Assembly (NCBI GenBank): GCA_037190175.1
Contig: JBBCJM010000066.1
Coordinates: 1 to 8,197 of the forward strand
From: JBBCJM01 sp037190175
Lineage (GTDB): Bacteria > Pseudomonadota > Alphaproteobacteria > Rhodobacterales > Rhodobacteraceae
Direction: 5' to 3'
Length of the DNA: 8,197 bases
Below, in pieces: positions 1-4,996 of the stretch (position 1 is its first letter; each line of letters opens with the position of its first letter). The translations under genes and the position numbers were made by a program. A model generated the notes under the pieces. That model did no database searches and had not been told where the DNA came from. It was given only the letters and a program-made list of their open reading frames with translations.

Positions 1-45
1 AGCCCGCCCTACTCGTGGCGAGCGTAGGGCGGGCTTCAGCCCGCC
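1..45. repeat. REP-like inverted repeat cluster at the gltX 3' end
   Basis: Bases 1-12 (AGCCCGCCCTAC) and 24-35 (GTAGGGCGGGCT) are perfect reverse complements around an 11-base loop. A third copy of the arm, AGCCCGCC at 38-45, pairs with 28-35 around a 2-base loop, so two mutually exclusive hairpins are possible. The third arm lies inside the last codons and stop codon of gltX. The hairpin may act as a transcription terminator or 3' stabiliser for gltX, or be one copy of a dispersed palindromic repeat. No T-tract can be seen because the window ends at base 1. Confidence 0.6.
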
Positions 46-1373
46 GCTCCCACCCCCGGCACCTTCTGCAACAGCGGCATCACCTCGGCCATCTCCGGCC
101 CGTGGTCGCGGCCCGTCAGCGCCCGGCGCAGGGGCATGTAGAGCCCGCGGCCCTTGCGGCCGGTGGCGGCCTTCACCGCCTCGGTCCAGTCCTTCCAGGT
201 CTGCGGCCCCCAGGGCTGCGGCGGCAGCAGCGCCAGCGCCCGGGCCACGAAATCGGCATCCTCCGGCGCGATGGCGGGCTCGGCGCCGTCGCGGAACAGC
301 GCCCACCACTCGGCGATGTCGTCGCGTTTCGTCACATTGGCCTTGGCCACGTTCCAGAACCGTTCGCCCAGCGCCTCCGGCACCCCCAGCGCGGCGATCC
401 GGTCGGCCATCGCCTCGTAGGGCAGCGCCTGCACCACGCCGCGGGTCAGCGGCCAGAGGTCGTTCGCGTCGAACCGGGTGGGAGCGGTGCCGAAGCTGCC
501 GATCTCGAACCCCGCGGCGATCTCCTCCAGCGAGCCCGCCAGTTCCACGGGCTTCGAGGACCCCAGCCGGGCCATCAGCGACAGCAGCGCCAGCGGCTCC
601 ACCCCCTGTTCGCGCAGGTCGCGCAGGGAGAGCGTGCCCAGACGCTTCGACAGTTCCTCGCCCTGCGCGCCGGTCAGCAGCGAATGGTGGGCGAAGGCGG
701 GCGGGGTGCCGCCCAAGGCCCGGATGATCTGGATCTGGGTGGCGGTATTCGTCACATGGTCGGCGCCGCGCACGATATGGGTCACGCCCATGTCCAGGTC
801 GTCCACCGACGACGCAAAGGTATAGAGCACTTGCCCGTCGGCGCGGATCAGCACCGGATCCGACACGCTGCCGGCGTCGATGGAGACGGGGCCGATGATC
901 CCGTCCTGCCACTCGATGCGCTCCTGATCCAGCTGGAAGCGCCAGTAGCCTTCGCGCCCCTCGGCCCGCAGCGCCTGCCGCTCGGCCTCGGACAGCCCCA
1001 GCGCGGCGCGGTCGTAGACCGGGGGCCGGCCCATGTTCAGCTGCTTCTTGCGCTTCAGGTCCAGTTCCGCCGGCGTCTCGAAGCATTCGTAGAACCGCCC
1101 TGCGGCGCGCAGCCGGTCGGCGGCCTCGGCATAGCGGTCCAGCCGCGCCGACTGCCGCTCGATCCGGTCCCAGGTCAGGCCCAGCCATTCCAGGTCGCGC
1201 TGGATCGCGTCGGCGTATTCCGGCTTGGACCGCTCGCGGTCGGTGTCGTCCAGCCGCAGGATGAAGCTGCCCCCCGACTGCCGGGCGATGGCCCAGTTCA
1301 TCAGCGCGGTGCGCAGGTTGCCCACGTGGATATGGCCGGTGGGCGAGGGGGCGAAGCGGGTGACGGCGGGCAT
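36..1373 (-). CDS. gltX: Glutamate--tRNA ligase (GltX), short alphaproteobacterial form
   Basis: Class Ib aminoacyl-tRNA synthetase that charges tRNA with glutamate in the cytoplasm; 445 residues. The N-terminus carries the catalytic APSPTG segment followed by HVGN at residues 16-19, the HIGH-motif equivalent. The LDDTDRERS segment lies at 41-49, the VRGADHVTNT segment at 201-210, and the KMSKS equivalent reads LSKRL at 241-245. The C-terminal helical anticodon-binding region includes a GRKGRGLYMPLR segment near 405-416. Only one cysteine (C97) remains where zinc-containing GltX proteins have a Cys/Cys/Cys/His cluster, so this copy probably binds no zinc. The ATG at 1373 is chosen because AAGGAG lies 7 bases upstream and the catalytic region begins immediately after it; the frame stays open upstream to 1460 without homologous sequence. 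It lies 55 bases downstream of the DUF1801 gene on the same strand. Alphaproteobacteria often carry two gltX paralogues, and some GltX enzymes also charge tRNA-Gln; the sequence does not decide which this is. Confidence 0.95.
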   Translation of the reverse strand: MPAVTRFAPSPTGHIHVGNLRTALMNWAIARQSGGSFILRLDDTDRERSKPEYADAIQRDLEWLGLTWDRIERQSARLDRYAEAADRLRAAGRFYECFETPAELDLKRKKQLNMGRPPVYDRAALGLSEAERQALRAEGREGYWRFQLDQERIEWQDGIIGPVSIDAGSVSDPVLIRADGQVLYTFASSVDDLDMGVTHIVRGADHVTNTATQIQIIRALGGTPPAFAHHSLLTGAQGEELSKRLGTLSLRDLREQGVEPLALLSLMARLGSSKPVELAGSLEEIAAGFEIGSFGTAPTRFDANDLWPLTRGVVQALPYEAMADRIAALGVPEALGERFWNVAKANVTKRDDIAEWWALFRDGAEPAIAPEDADFVARALALLPPQPWGPQTWKDWTEAVKAATGRKGRGLYMPLRRALTGRDHGPEMAEVMPLLQKVPGVGAAG

Positions 1374-1380
1374 GGCGGTG

Positions 1381-1386
1381 CTCCTT
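1381..1386 (-). promoter_or_regulatory. Ribosome binding site of gltX
   Basis: Read on the minus strand, this is AAGGAG with 7 bases to the ATG at 1373. It fixes the gltX start and argues against the longer open frame that begins at 1460. Confidence 0.8.
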
Positions 1387-1428
1387 GGCGCGGCCCGTGC
1401 CGTGCCACAGGGGGCGCGGCTTGTCCAG

Positions 1429-1863
1429 TCAGACCGGGTGGACGGTCCAGCGGGTGGCAAGCTCGTCCAGCCCCGCGCGGATCAGCCGGGCCAGCACGTC
1501 CAGGTCCACCCGGTCCAGCCGGCGCAGGTAAAGGCAGGACTTGCCCAGCCGGTGCGGGCCGAGGTCCTTGAGGATCCCGCCGAAATCCCCGTAGCCCGGC
1601 AGGATATAGACCACCAGCTCCGCCTTGCGCGGGGCAAAGCCGGTGGCCATGGCCTGCCCGGAATGCCCGCTGTCATAGCGGTATTCGTAGCGGCCGTAGC
1701 CCACCATCGAGCCGCCCCAGATCCGCGCCGGAAAGCCGGTGACCTCGGAAAACAGCTCATGCAGCCGCCGCGCCTCGGCGGCCCGGGCAGGGGGCTCCAC
1801 CGCGGCGAGGAAGTCCTCGATGTCGGTCTCGGTCCGGGCGGTCCTGGCCATGGCCGCCAGCAT
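1429..1863 (-). CDS. DUF1801 family protein
   Basis: Small, probably cytoplasmic protein of 144 residues, of unknown biochemical role. It matches the DUF1801 pattern as I know it: an amphipathic N-terminal helix (about 14-40), then WGGSMVGYG at 49-57 with a following YEYRYDSG stretch, GFAPRK at 75-80, and LGPHRLGKSCLYLRRL at 101-116, ending in a helix rich in leucine (about 119-137). There is no signal peptide or membrane segment. Two starts are possible, ATG at 1863 (used here) and ATG at 1851, which would give MARTARTE as the N-terminus. Neither has a convincing Shine-Dalgarno sequence, so the first four residues are uncertain. The gene is divergent from the metallopeptidase gene and sits upstream of gltX on the same strand. 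Co-transcription with gltX is plausible, but gltX has its own strong ribosome binding site and the two proteins have no known shared function. Confidence 0.85.
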   Translation of the reverse strand: MLAAMARTARTETDIEDFLAAVEPPARAAEARRLHELFSEVTGFPARIWGGSMVGYGRYEYRYDSGHSGQAMATGFAPRKAELVVYILPGYGDFGGILKDLGPHRLGKSCLYLRRLDRVDLDVLARLIRAGLDELATRWTVHPV

Positions 1864-1931
1864 AGCGCGGCCGGCGCCCGCGGCGAAGGCCCGGGCTTTC
1901 CCCCGCGCCGGAACCCGCCTAGGCTGGCCGC

Positions 1932-2336
1932 ATGGACCCCGCCGACCTCACCGCCCCCGACGCCGACGCCATCGAAGCCCTTGCCCGCGCCGCCATGGCG
2001 GCCTTGCCCGATCCCTGGCGCGGCCCCGCCGCCGCCGTGGCGCTGGTGGTCGAGGAATTCCCCACCGACGAGGTGCTGGACGAACTGGGGGTCGAGAATC
2101 CCTTCGACCTGACCGGGCTCTACGACGGGATCCCGCTGACCGAGAAGTCGGTCTCGGCGCAGGCCGACCGGCCCGACTGCGTGTTCCTCTACCGCCGGCC
2201 GATTCTGGACGAATGGACGGAGCGGGGCAACGTGACGCTGGGGGAACTGGTGACCCATATCGTGGTCCACGAACTGGCCCATCACTTCGGCTGGAGCGAC
2301 GAGGACATCGCCACGCTGGACCCGTGGTGGGAGTGA
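1932..2336 (+). CDS. Zincin-like metallopeptidase family protein (DUF1025 / PF06262 type)
   Basis: Acidic protein of 134 residues with a near-C-terminal zinc-protease signature, HELAHHFG at 113-120, followed by WSDED at 121-125. H113 and H117 would bind zinc, E114 would be the catalytic base, and an aspartate of the SDED stretch is a likely third ligand. The upstream region (about 31-100) includes EEFPTDEVLDELG and LTGLYDGIPL segments, characteristic of this small 'possibly metallopeptidase' family. No signal peptide or membrane helix is visible, so it is probably cytoplasmic. The physiological substrate is unknown and peptidase activity is inferred only from the motif. The ATG at 1932 is the first start in frame that preserves the family N-terminus; only a weak AGG-type ribosome binding site precedes it. 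It is divergent from the DUF1801 gene across 68 bases and 125 bases upstream of the MBL-fold hydrolase. Confidence 0.88.
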   Translation: MDPADLTAPDADAIEALARAAMAALPDPWRGPAAAVALVVEEFPTDEVLDELGVENPFDLTGLYDGIPLTEKSVSAQADRPDCVFLYRRPILDEWTERGNVTLGELVTHIVVHELAHHFGWSDEDIATLDPWWE

Positions 2337-2449
2337 TCTGCGCATCCCTGCGATAGTCGGGCCGGCGAAAAGCACCCCCGCACATCAACCTTGCGTCATC
2401 GGCCGTCCCGCGGCCGCGGGCTGGGGTATCCTGCGCCCGCACAACAACC

Positions 2450-2455
2450 GGGAGG
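2450..2455 (+). promoter_or_regulatory. Ribosome binding site of the MBL-fold hydrolase
   Basis: GGGAGG lies 6 bases before the ATG at 2462 and decides the start. The rest of the 125-base gap (2337-2461) shows no convincing promoter hexamers and no terminator after the metallopeptidase gene. Confidence 0.75.
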
Positions 2456-2461
2456 ACAACC

Positions 2462-3397
2462 ATGCCGACGACCGACACGCTCCGCCTGTCCCGCCGCCGC
2501 CTGATGCTGGCCGGGGCCGCCCTGCCGCTGGCCGCCGCCGCCCCCCGCGCCGCGCGCGCCGAGGCCGGGATGCTGGGCGCGGCCTCGCCCGGGTTCAACC
2601 GCTTCAAGCTGGGGGATTTCGAGGTCACCACGCTGCTGGCCGGCGCGCGCCCGCTGGAGAACCCGCACGAGACCTTCGGGCTGAACGCCAGCCCCGAGGA
2701 ATTCGCCGCGGCCTCGGAGGCCGCCTTCATCCCCAGCGACGTCTCGCAGAACTTCTTCATCCCCACCGTGGTCAATACCGGGGCCGAACTGGTGCTGTTC
2801 GACACCGGGCTGAACGCCGAGGGCATCACCGGGGCGCTGGCGGCGGCCGGCTATACCCCCGACCAGGTGGACATCGTGGTGCTGACCCACATGCACGGCG
2901 ACCATATCGGCGGGCTCGGGGGCGAGACGCCGACCTTCCCGAACGCGCGCTATGTCACCGGCTCGGTCGAATACGACTACTGGGCGGGCGCGGGGAACGA
3001 GGGGTTCGACAGGAACGTCCGGCCGCTGGCCGAACAGACCACCTTCCTCGACGACGGGGGCGAGGTCGCGGGCGGCATCACCTCCATCGCCACCTTCGGC
3101 CACAGCCCCGGGCACATGGCCTATCACCTGGAAAGCGGCGGGCAGCGGCTGGTGCTGACCGCGGATCTGGCCAACCACTATGTCTGGTCGGTGGGCCGGC
3201 CCGACTGGGAGGTGCGCTTCGACATGGACAAGCCCGCGGCCATCGAGGCGCGGCGGCGGGTGCTGGGGATGCTGGCGGCCGACCGGGTGCCCTTCGTGGG
3301 CTATCACATGCCCTTCCCGGGCCTGGGCTATGTGGAGCCCGCGGCCGAGGGCTTCCGCTACGTCCCGGCCAGCTATCAGCTGATGCTGAACGGCTGA
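2462..3397 (+). CDS. Tat-exported MBL-fold metallo-hydrolase, methyl parathion hydrolase-like
   Basis: Protein of 311 residues, predicted to be a periplasmic binuclear-zinc hydrolase. The N-terminus holds a twin-arginine signal: SRRRLM at 10-15, a hydrophobic alanine/leucine stretch at about 16-28, and a probable cleavage site after ARA at 31-33. The mature part keeps the full metal-ligand set of the metallo-beta-lactamase fold: H143, H145, D147 and H148 in THMHGDH, H218 in GHSPGH, D235 in TADLANH and H282 in GYHMPFPG. LGDFEVTTL near 50-58, the VNTGAELVLFDTG stretch near 104-116 and the GYHMPFPGLG...FRYVP ending resemble methyl parathion hydrolase and related lactonase-like enzymes from memory. 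This suggests ester, lactone or phosphotriester hydrolysis; the real substrate cannot be read from the sequence. It has its own GGGAGG ribosome binding site and is followed by a strong hairpin, so it is probably the end of a transcript and separate from the pump genes. Confidence 0.9.
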   Translation: MPTTDTLRLSRRRLMLAGAALPLAAAAPRAARAEAGMLGAASPGFNRFKLGDFEVTTLLAGARPLENPHETFGLNASPEEFAAASEAAFIPSDVSQNFFIPTVVNTGAELVLFDTGLNAEGITGALAAAGYTPDQVDIVVLTHMHGDHIGGLGGETPTFPNARYVTGSVEYDYWAGAGNEGFDRNVRPLAEQTTFLDDGGEVAGGITSIATFGHSPGHMAYHLESGGQRLVLTADLANHYVWSVGRPDWEVRFDMDKPAAIEARRRVLGMLAADRVPFVGYHMPFPGLGYVEPAAEGFRYVPASYQLMLNG

Positions 3398-3402
3398 GCC
3401 CG

Positions 3403-3432
3403 GCGGCGGGGGCGGTTTTTCGCCCCCGCCGC
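3403..3432 (+). terminator. Perfect 12-bp hairpin after the hydrolase gene (putative terminator)
   Basis: GCGGCGGGGGCG at 3403-3414 pairs perfectly with 3421-3432 around the loop GTTTTT (3415-3420), starting 5 bases after the hydrolase stop codon. The stem is strong enough to end transcription, but the T-run is in the loop and not after the stem, so it does not fit the standard intrinsic terminator. It could instead be a Rho-associated or 3'-stabilising structure. Confidence 0.5.
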
Positions 3433-3469
3433 GCCGGAAACCCGCGGTCCGCGCGTAGAAGGCAGGCAG

Positions 3470-3502
3470 TTGACAGGAGCCCTGCCGCGGCGGCAGGGCT
3501 TC
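3470..3502 (+). promoter_or_regulatory. Putative promoter -35 element with overlapping inverted repeat (possible operator) of the RND unit
   Basis: TTGACA at 3470-3475 is a perfect sigma-70-type -35 hexamer. It is followed at once by an inverted repeat, AGCCCTGCC (3478-3486) and GGCAGGGCT (3492-3500), around a 5-base loop; the outer G-U and G-C pairs extend it to 3476-3502. The repeat would cover the spacer and -10 region of such a promoter, where a TetR-like or MarR-like repressor could block it. No good -10 hexamer is visible at 16-18 bases spacing (the sequence there is GGCAGGGC), so the promoter call is tentative. No regulator gene lies in the window. The palindrome could instead be a hairpin in the leader RNA. 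Confidence 0.4.
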
Positions 3503-3515
3503 GGGCAGAGGTGGC

Positions 3516-3520
3516 AAGGG
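3516..3520 (+). promoter_or_regulatory. Probable ribosome binding site of the RND adaptor
   Basis: AAGGG lies 9 bases before the ATG at 3530. It supports that ATG over the in-frame TTG at 3470, which is part of the TTGACA hexamer and would translate the inverted repeat. Confidence 0.55.
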
Positions 3521-3529
3521 CAGGTTTCG

Positions 3530-4993
3530 ATGCGGTTCTTCGGGCGGGCACTGGTCGGGCTGATGATCCTCGCGGTGACGCTGGGGTTGCTGGCGCTGGC
3601 CGGCCAGACCCTGCGCAATGCGGTCGAGGTGCGGATGGCCGGCGGCCGGGCCGCCCCGCAGGCGCGCGAGCGGGTGTTCACCGCCAACGTGGTCCGCGCG
3701 GTGGAGGCCGAGATCACCCCGGTGCTGACCGTCTTCGGCGAGGTGCGCTCGCGCCGCACGCTGGAACTGCGCACGCCCCGCGGCGGCACGGTGGTGGAAC
3801 TGGCCCCGGGCTTCGAGGACGGGATGCCGGTGCGCGCCGGGCAACTCCTCTGGCGGCTGGACGCGGCCGACGCCATGGCGGCGCGGGAACTGGCGCTGGC
3901 CGATCTGGCGGCGGCCGAGGCCGAGACGCGCGAGGCGGCCCGCGCGCTCGACCTCTCCCGCGACGATCTGGCGGCGGCCGAGGCGCAGGCCGCGCTGCGC
4001 CGGCAGGCGCTGGAGCGCCAGCAGGACCTGCGCGACCGCGGCGTGGGCAGCGAGGCGGCGGTGGAGACCGCGGCGCTGGCGCAGTCTTCCGCCGAACAGT
4101 CCGTCGTCTCGCGCCGCTCGGCGCTGCTGACCGCCGAGGCGCGGGTGGAGCGGGCGGCGACCGCGCTGGCCCGGCAGCGGATCGCCCTGGCCGATGCCGA
4201 ACGCGCGCTGGCCCAGACCGAGATGCGGGCCGAGTTCGACGGGCTGCTGAACGGGGTCACGGTGACCGCGGGCCGCATCCTGGGCACCAACGAGCAGGTG
4301 GCGCAGCTGATCGACCCCACCGCGCTGGAGGTGGCCTTCCGCGTCTCCACCGCGCAATTCGCCCGGCTGGCGGACGAGGGCGCGTTGCGGCCGCTGCCGC
4401 TCACCGTCACGCTGGACGTGGCGGGAACCGAGATCGCGGCGCAGGGCCGGCTGGCGCGGGTGGGCGCGGCGGTGGGCGAGGGGCAGACCGGCCGGCTGGT
4501 CTTCGCCGAGCTTCAGGGCGCGGGCGGCTTCCTGCCCGGCGACTTCGTGACCGTGCGGATCGAGGAGCCGCCGATCCCGCAGGCCATCGCGCTGCCCGCG
4601 ACCGCGCTGGGCTCCGACGGCACGGTGCTGGCGCTGGGCGAGGACGACCGGCTGCAAGCCGTGCGCGCCACCCTGCTGCGTCGGCAGGACGACCTGGTGA
4701 TCCTGCGGGCGCCCGAACTGGCGGGGCGGGAGGTCGTGTCGGAACGCTCGCCGCTGCTGGGCGCCGGGATCCGGGTGCGGCCCATGCGCCCCGGCCCCGC
4801 GCCCGAGGCCAGCGCCTCGGCCGGCGGCGACTTCATCGAGCTGACCCCGGAACGCCGCGCCGCGCTGGTCGCGCTGGTCGAGGGCAACGCCTGGATGCCG
4901 GCCGAGGCCAAGGCGCGGATGCTGGCGCAGCTGGCCGAGGACCGGGTGCCGGCGCAGGTCGTCGCCCGGCTGGAATCGCGCGGCGGGGGCTAG
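3530..4993 (+). CDS. Efflux RND transporter periplasmic adaptor subunit (HlyD/MFP family)
   Basis: Membrane fusion protein of 487 residues that should bridge the RND permease encoded next door and an outer-membrane channel. It begins with an N-terminal hydrophobic anchor (about 7-26). A lipoyl/barrel-sandwich half follows at about 65-110 (LTVFGEVRS, TPRGGTVVELAPGFEDGMPVR split by turns), then a long alanine- and arginine-rich coiled-coil hairpin at about 111-232. The second lipoyl half (about 233-262, AEFDGLLNGVTVTAGR) and a beta-barrel (about 266-346) containing LPGDFVTVRI come next, and then a membrane-proximal region to about 418. Residues 421-487 are an additional linker plus a helical segment (about 434-483), not usual for this family. 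The start is the ATG at 3530, directly before the anchor; an upstream in-frame TTG would add 20 residues unlike a signal. The stop is 3 bases before the permease ATG, so the two are almost certainly co-transcribed and translationally coupled. The exported substrate is unknown. Confidence 0.93.
   Translation: MRFFGRALVGLMILAVTLGLLALAGQTLRNAVEVRMAGGRAAPQARERVFTANVVRAVEAEITPVLTVFGEVRSRRTLELRTPRGGTVVELAPGFEDGMPVRAGQLLWRLDAADAMAARELALADLAAAEAETREAARALDLSRDDLAAAEAQAALRRQALERQQDLRDRGVGSEAAVETAALAQSSAEQSVVSRRSALLTAEARVERAATALARQRIALADAERALAQTEMRAEFDGLLNGVTVTAGRILGTNEQVAQLIDPTALEVAFRVSTAQFARLADEGALRPLPLTVTLDVAGTEIAAQGRLARVGAAVGEGQTGRLVFAELQGAGGFLPGDFVTVRIEEPPIPQAIALPATALGSDGTVLALGEDDRLQAVRATLLRRQDDLVILRAPELAGREVVSERSPLLGAGIRVRPMRPGPAPEASASAGGDFIELTPERRAALVALVEGNAWMPAEAKARMLAQLAEDRVPAQVVARLESRGGG
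4790..4990 (+). other. C-terminal helical extension of the RND adaptor
   Basis: These codons give adaptor residues 421-487. First comes a Pro/Ala/Ser/Gly-rich linker (about 421-433), then two likely helices starting IELTPERRAALVALVEG and MPAEAKARMLAQLAE, ending before a basic SRGGG tail. The region lies after the position where AcrA-type adaptors normally end their membrane-proximal domain. Its role is unknown; it could contact the permease, peptidoglycan or another adaptor subunit. Confidence 0.55.
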
Positions 4994-4996
4994 GCC

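Noticed and set aside
1374..1460. N-terminal extension of gltX by 29 residues
   Set aside because: The extension overlaps the end of the DUF1801 gene, has no family similarity, and the ATG at 1373 has AAGGAG at ideal spacing.
15..1571. A plus-strand open frame of 518 codons opposite gltX
   Set aside because: The product is rich in Arg, Gly, Pro and His and lacks any recognisable motif. The opposite strand encodes GltX with all catalytic motifs and a strong ribosome binding site.
3470..3529. TTG start that would extend the RND adaptor by 20 residues
   Set aside because: The TTG is part of a TTGACA hexamer, the added residues are not a signal or anchor, and the ATG at 3530 directly precedes the hydrophobic anchor with AAGGG upstream.
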